DNA of 42,255 nt from Streptomyces sp. NBRC 110035 (GTDB lineage Bacteria > Actinomycetota > Actinomycetes > Streptomycetales > Streptomycetaceae), in contig NZ_BBNN01000036.1 of the NCBI RefSeq assembly GCF_000829695.1, positions 93,044-135,298 on the forward strand, given 5' to 3'. Below the pieces are notes generated by a model. The model saw nothing but the letters and a program-made list of their open reading frames with translations, ran no database searches and was not told the origin of the DNA. A program made the translations under genes and the position numbers. Position 1 is the first letter of the stretch, and every line of letters starts with the position of its first letter. Positions 32,378 to 40,143 of this stretch are shown one piece after another.

Positions 32378-33480
32378 CGTTCCTCCTGGCCGTGGAGGGT
32401 GTAGCCGCTGTTCCACGGCCGGCAGCGCACGGTCCGCAGACCCGCGTCGGCGAACGCCTGCTCGCACTGTTCGGGCGTGCGGGTGAGGGCGGCGAAGGTG
32501 GGACCGACGGAGGAAAGGGTGAGGACCTCGGCGAGGTGCTCGGTGAAGATGTGTTCGACCTTCTCGCCGGTGGCCAGCAACTCGGGGTGGGAGAAGGCGC
32601 AGTTGGCGAGGCTCCCCATCCGGAAGCGGTAGTCGAACAGCAGGCTGCCGAGCGGACCGAGGTCCCCGTCGAGCAGGGCGGGCCAGGCGTCGTGCAGGAG
32701 CCGGTAGGCGATCTCGGGGCCGTACGTGCGGCCGGTGGTGGTGAAGGCGTCGAAGTGGCGGGCCTCGGCGGCGAGGCTGTCGCGGGCGTCCCAGATCACC
32801 GGGTCGTGGGGCATGCCGAGCACGATGCGCATGTCCTCGGGCAGGGCTGCCTGCAGCAGCGGCACGTGCGCGCCGGCGATTACCTGGACCGCGCCGGGTA
32901 TGAGCCCGGCCGTCGCGGAGCCGCCCAGACACTGGACCGGCAGGAGGTGACCGTCGTCGTGGTCGATCTCCTCCCCGTGGTTGAGGGCCAGGAACTTGAC
33001 GAGCCGGCGGGCGGGGACGGGATGTCCGTAGAGCTCGTTGACGGCCGCGGCCACGGCGGCGATCTGCCCGCTGCTCGAGCCGAGTCCGAGGTGCGCGGGC
33101 AGAACCGGGGCGCTCACCCGTACCCGCAGCCGCTCTCGAGTGCCGAGCGCCGTGCGCATCAGCAGCGCGGCGTGCCGGGCAAGGACCGGGTGGTCGCAGT
33201 CGGGGGTGGTCTGGACGGCGGGCCCGTCGCCGACGATCTCGACCTCGACGCGGCGCATGAGGTCGCAGGCGAAGAGGAGTTCGCCCGCGAGGTAGGCGCC
33301 CTGGCTGGGAACGATCTTGCTGGAGTCCAGGGCCATGGCGTTGATGCGGCTGGGGTAGTCCAGGCGTACGTGATCCGCAACCGGCTGCGGCGCCTTGCTG
33401 GTCCAGGGGTCGAGTGCCAGCGGGGAGCGCGGGGCGCCGAGCGGGAAGGGCGGAAAGTCGCTGTCGATGGAGGCGCTCAT
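32374..33480 (-). CDS. GHMP-family small-molecule kinase
   Basis: A 368-residue kinase of the galactokinase/homoserine kinase/mevalonate kinase superfamily. Motif 1 is DYPSRINAMALDSSKIV at about 41-57. The ATP-binding motif 2 is LPAHLGLGSSSGQIAAVAA (127-145). Motif 3 is probably in LTLSSVGPTFAAL near the C-terminus, where SxGP replaces the usual GxGxG. The first 35 residues are Pro-rich. The substrate could be a sugar, an amino acid or a ribosylated intermediate (some beta-RFAP-synthase-like proteins share this style). Both ends overlap neighbours by ATGA/GTGA, so expression is strictly linked. Confidence 0.85.
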   Translation of the reverse strand: MSASIDSDFPPFPLGAPRSPLALDPWTSKAPQPVADHVRLDYPSRINAMALDSSKIVPSQGAYLAGELLFACDLMRRVEVEIVGDGPAVQTTPDCDHPVLARHAALLMRTALGTRERLRVRVSAPVLPAHLGLGSSSGQIAAVAAAVNELYGHPVPARRLVKFLALNHGEEIDHDDGHLLPVQCLGGSATAGLIPGAVQVIAGAHVPLLQAALPEDMRIVLGMPHDPVIWDARDSLAAEARHFDAFTTTGRTYGPEIAYRLLHDAWPALLDGDLGPLGSLLFDYRFRMGSLANCAFSHPELLATGEKVEHIFTEHLAEVLTLSSVGPTFAALTRTPEQCEQAFADAGLRTVRCRPWNSGYTLHGQEER

Positions 33481-34496
33481 ACGGGACTCCCGGGGCTGAG
33501 AAGGGCGCGGGCGCTATCGGTGACGTCGAGCAGGCGGTCGAGGGCGCTGGTGGTGTAGCCGCCGCTGCCGAGGGATCCGCCGGCGCGGACGGCCATGTTG
33601 TCCCGGGCGAGCTGGCGGTGGGGCAGGCGGAAGCGCAGCAGGTCATCGATGAGCAGGGCGACGGCCGGTCGCAGGTGCCGGCGGTGGCGGGCGAGGCGGG
33701 CAAGACCCGGAGTCCGGCGAGCTGCGTCAGCCATGGCACGGTGGTGCGGCGGCAGGTAGAGGACGTTGTCGGTGAGGTACTGCTCGTACCAGGCGGCGAG
33801 GTTACCGGTGGCGGCCTGGCTGAGGATCATCACGTCGAGGACGAGCAGTGGCATCTGGGCGCCGCCCGGCGCGTAGTAGGTGGTCCCGTCGATGTCCAGA
33901 GGCGGGTAGTACGGACGCAGGAGACCGGTGAAGTACTCCGGTGTCAGCGTGCGTTTGACCGTCAGCAGATGCGCGGCGAAGGCTCGCAGTCGCTCGTGGA
34001 CGGTCGCGGCGAGAGAATCGACCGCTTCCTGGTTGGCCGCCTCGGGCATGCCGGCGCAGTGCCGGATCGCGTCGTCGAGGGCGTGGCTGGCGTCGGTGAC
34101 CTCGTCGATGAAGACGTGCTCGCCCGGGGTGTCGGTGAAGGAGCGCCTTCGGAGACCACGGGGGTTGCGGGTCGCGTAGGAGTACACGGTTTCCCGGGGG
34201 ACCTCGTCGGCTGTGGCGCCCAGGTGGAGCATGGCCGCTTCGACGGCGGGCGGAGGGATCTGGCGGGAGGTGTGGCGGGCGAGGGAGGCGGTGATCATGC
34301 CCAGGTCCCGTAACGCCGCCCGGGCGGGGGCGACGTCACGGATCGAGGCAGCGTGCCGGGAGAGGCGCTCGGCTCGGGTGTGCAGCCACCTGGTGTCGGC
34401 CGCGATGTTGGCCTGGGGCAAGGCCCTCATCACCGCGTCGGCGCCGAGCGGGTCGAGCGTGGCCGTGATCGAGTCGAGGTCGTGGGTGAGCGTCAT
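33477..34496 (-). CDS. PrnB/DUF1864-like (heme dioxygenase-fold) protein
   Basis: A 339-residue all-helical protein from ATG 34496 after GAGAGGA. The segment LLRPYYPPLDIDGTTYYAPG followed by GAQMPLLVLDVMI is characteristic of the DUF1864 group. That group includes monodechloroaminopyrrolnitrin synthase PrnB, a relative of indoleamine/tryptophan 2,3-dioxygenases. PrnB rearranges a chlorinated tryptophan on heme. Assignment is by motif memory, and the heme-ligating His cannot be placed with certainty. Its presence suggests an oxidative step on an aromatic or amino-acid-derived intermediate. A TTA codon lies at codon 62, and the stop overlaps the GHMP kinase start. Confidence 0.65.
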   Translation of the reverse strand: MTLTHDLDSITATLDPLGADAVMRALPQANIAADTRWLHTRAERLSRHAASIRDVAPARAALRDLGMITASLARHTSRQIPPPAVEAAMLHLGATADEVPRETVYSYATRNPRGLRRRSFTDTPGEHVFIDEVTDASHALDDAIRHCAGMPEAANQEAVDSLAATVHERLRAFAAHLLTVKRTLTPEYFTGLLRPYYPPLDIDGTTYYAPGGAQMPLLVLDVMILSQAATGNLAAWYEQYLTDNVLYLPPHHRAMADAARRTPGLARLARHRRHLRPAVALLIDDLLRFRLPHRQLARDNMAVRAGGSLGSGGYTTSALDRLLDVTDSARALLSPGSPV

Positions 34497-34530
34497 AGTC
34501 CTCTCCCGGCTCCCGGTGTCCCGGGCGCGG

Positions 34531-35042
34531 TCATTCGATGGGCAGGTCGTCCCGGTAGGACCACACGCGGCCGGCGCTGAGGCTGCCGAGGTAGTCCAGC
34601 AGGGGTTCGATCTCGGGTCGGGTCGCGGTAGAGGAGCCAGGACGGCCTTGGCCTCGGTCAGCGGCAGCAGGACCGCGCCGGTCACTTTGCCGTCCGGGTC
34701 GTGCACCGCGATCTCGCCGTCCCACTCGGTGCAGTCGAAGGTCAACACCACGGTGGAGGGGTACCTGTCGGTCGTGGTGTTGACCAGGTAGGCCAGCGGG
34801 CCAACCGCCCTCAGGTTCAGGCCGGTCTCTTCCTTGACCTCGCGGACCAGGGCCTCGGTGAGGAGTTCGCCGCGCTCGACGCCGCCGCCGGGGACGGACC
34901 ACATCTCCTTTCCGTCGCGCTGTTCCTGGACGAGGACGATGTGGTCGTCGCGGCGCAGCAGTGCGGCGACGACCTGGACACCGGGCCCGGTGACCGGGGC
35001 GGGAGCCGGAACGGCTGTGGTGGCGGTGTCGTTGGCGGTCAT
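34531..35042 (-). pseudogene. Nudix hydrolase with 3' frameshift (5-bp duplication)
   Basis: From ATG 35042 the frame encodes a full Nudix domain: VAALLRRDDHIVLVQEQRDG, GGGVERGELLTEALVREVK, EETGL. Near codon 140 the tandem GGGTC-GGGTC at 34615-34624 shifts the frame. The present frame then runs on into the next gene. Removing one five-base copy restores LAPLPRPEIEPLLDYLG to a natural stop at 34531, giving 168 residues. The catalytic part precedes the shift, so a C-terminally altered, perhaps active, protein could still be made. A sequencing error is possible. The ATG overlaps the upstream kinase stop. Confidence 0.75.
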
Positions 35043-35917
35043 GTTCGCTCCAGTTCGGTTCGCAGGGCCGCGGTGCACCCGGGGAGCTGAGTGGGGTCAC
35101 GGCCGTGCCAGTACAGGAAGTACGACAGGGTGATGACCAGGCGGTGGAAGGCGAGGCGCTGCTCGAACAACGGGTCGGCCCCTTCCCCGCGTTGCTGCCA
35201 GTAGGCGTGCAGCATCTGTTGCCGGTCGTGGGCGGAGGGCAGGCACCAGCGGTCGGGTTTGACGAAGTCGCTGGCGTATTCCGCTGTGGTGGCGTGGTCG
35301 AAGTCGAGCAGGGCGATCTTGCCGCCGGGACGGATGAGGATGTTATCGGGGTGGATGTCCTGATGGGTATTCACGCATTCGTGGTCGCCGAGTGTTTCGG
35401 CCAGATGCAGCCCACGCCTGCGGGCTGCCCCGGCGAGCGCGGTGGGGATCAGCCGGTGTCGGCGCAGGCCGTCCAGGAGGTCGGAAAGTTGGCGGGCACG
35501 GGAGGCCGGTGTCGCCATGAGGGGATGTGGTGGCTGGGTGGAGTGCAGCAGGGCGATCTGGTGTCCGAGCCGCGGCCACAGGTCCGCCGTGATGGCGTTG
35601 TCCTGGCGGGCTTCGGCGAAGGTGCGGCCATCCAGCCATTCCTGGAGCAGGAAGGGGCCAAGGTCAGGGTCGGTGCCCACGCGCAGGACCTGCGGGACTG
35701 CGGCGCCGCTCGCCCTCGCGTCGCTCATGGCCGCGGCCATCTGGCGCAGATGGGGTTCGCCCTCACGGTCGTTGAGCTTGAGGAGATAGGCGCGGTCGGA
35801 GTCGGCAAGGTGCCAGCAGGTGTTGAAGCGGCCCTGGGGCAAGGGCCGGGCGCTGAGGGTTTTGGCGCCGGGCAGGAGACGGCTGAGGGCCGTGCGGTCG
35901 AGCGCGGCTGTGGTCAT
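35039..35917 (-). CDS. APH-fold phosphotransferase
   Basis: A 292-residue kinase-like protein from ATG 35917, overlapping the decarboxylase stop (ATGA). It shows RFNTCWHLADSDRAYLLKLN with the ATP lysine, FLLQEWLDGRTFAEAR hinge, catalytic loop NTHQDIHPDNILIRP and metal motif ALLDFDHATTAEYASDF. The loop is HQDIHPDN, i.e. the usual His-x-Asp and Asn are intact. This is a typical choline/ethanolamine/homoserine-kinase-like arrangement. It could phosphorylate the amine produced by the adjacent decarboxylase, an attractive but untested link. Confidence 0.9.
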   Translation of the reverse strand: MTTAALDRTALSRLLPGAKTLSARPLPQGRFNTCWHLADSDRAYLLKLNDREGEPHLRQMAAAMSDARASGAAVPQVLRVGTDPDLGPFLLQEWLDGRTFAEARQDNAITADLWPRLGHQIALLHSTQPPHPLMATPASRARQLSDLLDGLRRHRLIPTALAGAARRRGLHLAETLGDHECVNTHQDIHPDNILIRPGGKIALLDFDHATTAEYASDFVKPDRWCLPSAHDRQQMLHAYWQQRGEGADPLFEQRLAFHRLVITLSYFLYWHGRDPTQLPGCTAALRTELERT

Positions 35918-38271
35918 CGGCCGGCTCCCGCGATGACGAGGCCGGCGGGCAGTCCGTCGCGCATGAACACCTCGTGGACGTTCTCGGCGAAGTCGATGAC
36001 CTGCTCGACGCCGAGCTGGTCCGGGTCGCGAACGTCCAGGCGGGGCAGTGCGCCGTGCAGCCGGCGGCCGAGGTCGAAGGGCGCGGCGAGTTCGACGGCA
36101 TCGGTCCTGGGCTTGGACAGCGCGGTGAGCGCCAGGTGCAGGCCGCTGTCGCTGACCCGGCCGTCCACGGTGCACAGTCCCGCGGTCGCGGAGCGTGCCG
36201 CCAGTACGGTGCCGATGCTGGTGGGGGCGAGGAGTTCCGCCAGGTAGGCGGTGCCGGTCCAGGTGCGGCCGGCCTCGATTTCCAGTTCGGTGTCGAAGAA
36301 CCGGTTCGGGAAGCGCCGGAACTGCTCGCGCCGAAGGTGTCGGCGGCGCGGCAGCAGCACATCGGCGTTGTGACGGGCGGTCTGGACGACGGGCGGAGTG
36401 GCGCCGTCGGTGTGGCGCACGCTGATCTCGGCCGAGGTGTCGATGGAGAAGGAGTAGTCGTCGCTGTGGGGGCGGAGGAATCCCGCCGCGTCCTTGCCGA
36501 TCTTGGCGGTGATGGCGTCGGGGAAGATCTGCAGCTCGTCGGCTCCGGTCTCGCCCAGGGCCTTGTACTCGGCGGAGCGGAAGGTGCCGTCCGCCTCGAA
36601 GTTCAGCAGGACACGCAGGGAGCCCGGCAGCAGCATCGTGGCGTGGATCGCGCCGACCAGGGACAACTGCTGCTGGTGGAGGTCGAGGACTTCGAGGAAA
36701 TAGCGCTCGGTGCGTACGCCCATCAGCTCATTGGCGAAGGGATTCTTCAGATCGGGAGCGTAGACCCACAGGTCGCCACCGGCCCGCGCCCCGCCCCAGC
36801 GGATGTCCTGCATCTGCTCGCCGGTGGCGCGCCGGTGGGCGAAGGTGTGGAAGGAGTAGCCCGGCACCTGCGGGTCACGACGTCCTTCGGGGTGGACGAC
36901 GAAGTGACGGAAGCAGTCGGTGTGGGTGCGGGTGTCCGCGACCACCTCGGAGGTGATGCTCCGCCCGCTGCCGCGGCAGTCGAGAGCCGTCGCGCGGGCT
37001 TGGGCTGTGACATCGGCCAGGTGCCTGGCGAACGCGGTGATCTGCGCACCTGTCAGGGAGGCGGAGGCGTAGAAGTGGTAGAAGAGACGGCTCCCGCCGC
37101 CTCCATGCGGGTCCGGGAGGCTGAGGGGGACGAGCCGGTAGCGGTCGCACAATTCCGGCAGCAGCCGTCCGCCGGGATGGCTGAAGGCGGCGGAGACGAC
37201 GGGCGCGTGCGGGGCGGGCACCAGCAGGGCGTCGGGGTCGGCGGCCCGTATGGCGGCGGTGAGCTGGTCGCGGTGTTCGAGGCAGCGGGTGGTCAGGGCG
37301 GTGTAGCCGGTACGGCCCAGCGTGTGCAGCGTGGCCCACAGGGCTGCCGCGGTGGCGCCGGGGCGGGAGCCCAGCACGGTCTCGTCGGGGACCCGGGTGT
37401 GCGGGTCGATGCGGGTGACGTGTTCGAGCAGTCCCTTGCGCACGAGCAGGGCCCCGCACGCGTACGGCATGAGACCGGCCTTGTGGGGATCGACGGCCAT
37501 GGAGTGCACGCCGGGGCTGCGGAAGTCGAAGGGAAGATCGGGTGCGGTGAAGGGGAAGACGAATCCGCCGTGGGCGGCATCGACGTGCAGGAAGCAGCCC
37601 GCCTGTCCGGGGTACTGGAAGGCGAGGTCGCGCAGGTCGGCGGCGATCTCGTCGACAGGGTCGGCGAAGCCGCTGTTGTAGTAGCCGGCGGTGGCCACCA
37701 CGATGATGCCGGTGATCCCGGCCGCCATCGCCTCCTGTGCTGCGTGGCGGACCTGCTCGCGGGTCAGGGTCCAGGTGGGCCCGGCAGGCAGGCGTACCAG
37801 GTCGAGGTCGAGGATCTCGGCGGCCTTGCCGACCGAGGCGTGGCACAGGTCGGAGGTGATCACGCGGACCTGGTGGCCGTCGGCGCGCAGCAGGTTGCGG
37901 GCGATCCGCAGGGCGGAGAGGGTCGCTTCGCTGGCGCCGCCGGTGAGGTGTCCGTCGAGGGCGCCGCCGCGATAGAGGCCGGTGAGGACGGCCAGGGCTT
38001 CCTTCTCCAGCCGCCTGGTGCCCGCCTTGCCCTCCCCGAAGCGGGTGTGGGTGCCGACGTTGTTGGTGTTGAGCGCGGACCAGTCGCCCAGGACACGTAC
38101 CGCCTCCGGATGCGGGGCGGCCATCGCGAAGCCGAGCCGGGTCTGCTCGGGGTCGTCCCACGCCGGTACCTCGCCCCGGGCCTGCGCGAGGTGCTCGTTG
38201 ATTAACGCACGGCTCCAGCCGGTTTCGGGGAACGCGGTGGGCACGGCCCAGCCGATGTCCAGATCACCCAT
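35914..38271 (-). CDS. PLP-dependent decarboxylase with large extra C-terminal region
   Basis: A 785-residue fusion. Residues 1-450 are a group II PLP decarboxylase/aminotransferase-fold enzyme of the tyrosine/aspartate/glutamate decarboxylase kind. Motifs are NTNNVGTHT, HLTGGASEATL, LCHASVGKA with His144, HVDAAHGGF with Asp231, and AVDPHKAGLMPYACG with the Schiff-base Lys264. Residues 455-785 (for example GYSFHTFAHRRATGEQMQD, LSLVGAIHATMLLPGSLRVL, RFPNRFFDTELEIEAGR) match nothing I recognise and nearly double the usual length. Codon 23 is TTA. The enzyme probably turns an L-amino acid into an amine at an early pathway step, with the tail adding a second activity or partner binding. Confidence 0.88.
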   Translation of the reverse strand: MGDLDIGWAVPTAFPETGWSRALINEHLAQARGEVPAWDDPEQTRLGFAMAAPHPEAVRVLGDWSALNTNNVGTHTRFGEGKAGTRRLEKEALAVLTGLYRGGALDGHLTGGASEATLSALRIARNLLRADGHQVRVITSDLCHASVGKAAEILDLDLVRLPAGPTWTLTREQVRHAAQEAMAAGITGIIVVATAGYYNSGFADPVDEIAADLRDLAFQYPGQAGCFLHVDAAHGGFVFPFTAPDLPFDFRSPGVHSMAVDPHKAGLMPYACGALLVRKGLLEHVTRIDPHTRVPDETVLGSRPGATAAALWATLHTLGRTGYTALTTRCLEHRDQLTAAIRAADPDALLVPAPHAPVVSAAFSHPGGRLLPELCDRYRLVPLSLPDPHGGGGSRLFYHFYASASLTGAQITAFARHLADVTAQARATALDCRGSGRSITSEVVADTRTHTDCFRHFVVHPEGRRDPQVPGYSFHTFAHRRATGEQMQDIRWGGARAGGDLWVYAPDLKNPFANELMGVRTERYFLEVLDLHQQQLSLVGAIHATMLLPGSLRVLLNFEADGTFRSAEYKALGETGADELQIFPDAITAKIGKDAAGFLRPHSDDYSFSIDTSAEISVRHTDGATPPVVQTARHNADVLLPRRRHLRREQFRRFPNRFFDTELEIEAGRTWTGTAYLAELLAPTSIGTVLAARSATAGLCTVDGRVSDSGLHLALTALSKPRTDAVELAAPFDLGRRLHGALPRLDVRDPDQLGVEQVIDFAENVHEVFMRDGLPAGLVIAGAGR

Positions 38272-39670
38272 GAACGGTGCCTCCTCGAGTTTCGGGGGCG
38301 ATCTCGCCCAGGTGCTCGGTCTTGGTGAACCTCAGTTCCCGACCGGCCAGTTGGGCGGCACTCGCGCGCACGCCCAGCAGCCAGGGACCCAGCGCGGTCA
38401 CCGCGGGCTGCAGCATGTAGGTGGCGACGGCCGCGACGGGGGGCGGCTGGCGCCAGGTTCCGCCGGCAGGGCCGGTCGTACGGAAGTCGTCGAGGACGCG
38501 TCCGCGCAGCCGGTAGGCCACGACCGGCTCGAGGAGGCCCGCTGCCAGAGCGGCGGCTACCAGGGGTTTGAACCGCCGCTTCATGACCAGGTGGGCAGCG
38601 GCGGCGCCCATCACCGCCGGTCCCAGCGCCCAGGCCGCACCATCGGCCAGGGCCCGGGCCGCCAGCAGCCGCTGCCCGGCCGGTGACAGGCGGGTGGGGT
38701 GCGTCGCGGCGAAGCGGTAGTCGTGGCGGGTCGCGGCGTTCGCGAAGGCCACGCTGCTGAACGCGCGCGCCATCGCCCCCACGCTCTGGTACGGCTCGAC
38801 GATGTTGACCGACGGCAGGACCGCGATCGGCTCGCCGGCCATGCTCAGGCGGTGACCGACGGCGAGGTCGTCGTGCGGTTCCTGGAAGAACCCGATGTCC
38901 TCGATCTTGTCGCGGCGCACGATGAGCCCGGAGCCCACCCCGTAGACCATCGGGCGCGCGAGCGTGGCCAGCAGCCGCGGGCGCCGGCCGGGGCCACACC
39001 AGCGGGCCACTTTGATACGGCGGTACTCGATGCCCAGGGTGCGGCGGAACGCGGCAAGGTCCTGGCCGGACATCACCGCCGAGCGCCGCCCGCGACTGCT
39101 GCCGGGGAAGGCGGGCAGCATCGGCTGCTGGATCATCGCGGGCCGACCGCGCGCGGCGCGGGCGAACTGGGAGGCGAGCCGGGCATCGGGGACCGCGTCG
39201 GCGTCGAACACCGCAACGTAGTCGCCCGCGGGCGGGGACAGCTTGTCCAACGCCGCCACGGCGTAGTTGAGCTGGGAGGCCCGGCGGCCCTGCCCCGGGT
39301 AGGACAGGACGGTGAAGACCTCCCTGCCGAGCGTGGTGTTGTGCTGGTGAGCGAGGCGCTGACAGACCTCTTCGGTGGTTGGCCGGCCGCTGGGGGTCTC
39401 GGAGGCTTCGCGTGTCGCGGTGACGACCAGGACGCGCAACGTGGGCCACCGGGCGGCGAGAGCGGCGAAGTGCTCCAGCGAGCGGGGCATCACTGCCTGC
39501 TCCCGCAGCGCAGGAATGATCACGGTCAGGCCCGGCGTCTCCTCGGGAAGTTCCTCCTCGGCACGGTCGGCCTCGGTGCGCAGGGACCGGTAGGACAGGG
39601 CCAGGGAGGCCGTCATGTACAGGGCCCTGGCGGTGTAGGCGGCGGCGAGCAGCCGGCTGGCGCGGATCAC
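38264..39670 (-). CDS. Membrane-associated family 2 glycosyltransferase
   Basis: A 468-residue GT2 enzyme from GTG 39670 after AGGAGAG, overlapping the phosphatase stop (GTGA). An N-terminal hydrophobic helix precedes the catalytic domain. Motifs are GLTVIIPALREQ, the metal-binding FDADAV (DAD 156-158), and EPHDDL (264-268) as the acceptor/base region. At least two hydrophobic stretches near the C-terminus (LLAARALADGAAWALGPAVM, PLVAAALAAGLLEPVVAYRL) indicate membrane attachment. It would transfer a sugar from a nucleotide donor to a lipid or small-molecule acceptor at the inner membrane face. The mutase-like flavoprotein two genes upstream could supply a furanose donor. Confidence 0.9.
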   Translation of the reverse strand: MIRASRLLAAAYTARALYMTASLALSYRSLRTEADRAEEELPEETPGLTVIIPALREQAVMPRSLEHFAALAARWPTLRVLVVTATREASETPSGRPTTEEVCQRLAHQHNTTLGREVFTVLSYPGQGRRASQLNYAVAALDKLSPPAGDYVAVFDADAVPDARLASQFARAARGRPAMIQQPMLPAFPGSSRGRRSAVMSGQDLAAFRRTLGIEYRRIKVARWCGPGRRPRLLATLARPMVYGVGSGLIVRRDKIEDIGFFQEPHDDLAVGHRLSMAGEPIAVLPSVNIVEPYQSVGAMARAFSSVAFANAATRHDYRFAATHPTRLSPAGQRLLAARALADGAAWALGPAVMGAAAAHLVMKRRFKPLVAAALAAGLLEPVVAYRLRGRVLDDFRTTGPAGGTWRQPPPVAAVATYMLQPAVTALGPWLLGVRASAAQLAGRELRFTKTEHLGEIAPETRGGTVHG

Positions 39671-40143
39671 GCTCTCTCCTGTTCGACGAGGCCCAGTTCG
39701 GCCAGGCACTGTTCGGCGTCCTCGAAGTAGCGGGGGCGGGCTTGGACACGGCAGGCCAGGATGCGGGACCGCGCGGCGGACGCCGTCCATCCGCGCGAGC
39801 GCAGAATCGTGTACGCGGCGGCCGGGGAGCGGTTCACTCCGGCCGCGCAGTGGACGTACAGCCGGGCGTTCTCCTCGCGTGCCGCCCGTTCGGCGAAGGC
39901 CACGCAGGCGGCGTACCAGTCGGTGCCGCGCGAGGCGCCGTCGTCCTCGGTGGGCGCCGAACACCACACCAGGCCGGGGCAGATGGCCGCGGGCGGCGGC
40001 ATCGGGCGCGGGGTCCGGCAGTCCAGGACGTGCGTGACGCCCCGGTCGAGGAGCTCGTCCACGGCGCGTGTGCTGTCGGGCGCGGCGCCGAGCAGGAGCC
40101 AGCTCGTGACCGGATGGGCATCGAGGCAGAGTTCAGCGCCCAT
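39667..40143 (-). CDS. Dual-specificity/tyrosine phosphatase-like protein
   Basis: A 158-residue cysteine phosphatase. The signature VHCAAGVNRSPAAA has Cys99 and Arg105 of the HCX5R loop. A general-acid Asp is probably in WCSAPTEDDGAS. The compact size fits bacterial dual-specificity phosphatases, which also act on phospholipids, sugars or inositol phosphates. It overlaps the flavoprotein gene by 11 bases and the glycosyltransferase by four. In a metabolic operon with several kinases it may remove a phosphate from an intermediate or regulate the kinases. Confidence 0.9.
   Translation of the reverse strand: MGAELCLDAHPVTSWLLLGAAPDSTRAVDELLDRGVTHVLDCRTPRPMPPPAAICPGLVWCSAPTEDDGASRGTDWYAACVAFAERAAREENARLYVHCAAGVNRSPAAAYTILRSRGWTASAARSRILACRVQARPRYFEDAEQCLAELGLVEQERA

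Noticed and set aside
32378..33739. N-terminal two-thirds of a 668-codon minus-strand frame that ends in the methyltransferase
   Set aside because: This part is the GHMP-kinase region read in a different frame. The methyltransferase has its own GTG at 32377 with AGGAGG.
35043..35078. Upstream extension of the Nudix frame, and one continuous 533-codon Nudix-PrnB-like protein (33477-35078)
   Set aside because: The apparent fusion is created by the five-base duplication at 34615-34624. The PrnB-like part has its own ATG at 34496 with GAGAGGA, and the Nudix start at 35042 overlaps the kinase stop.
35974..38205. A 743-codon open frame on the plus strand
   Set aside because: It is exactly antisense to the PLP decarboxylase gene, which has all catalytic motifs. 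The plus translation is Val/Gly/Glu-rich without any domain.
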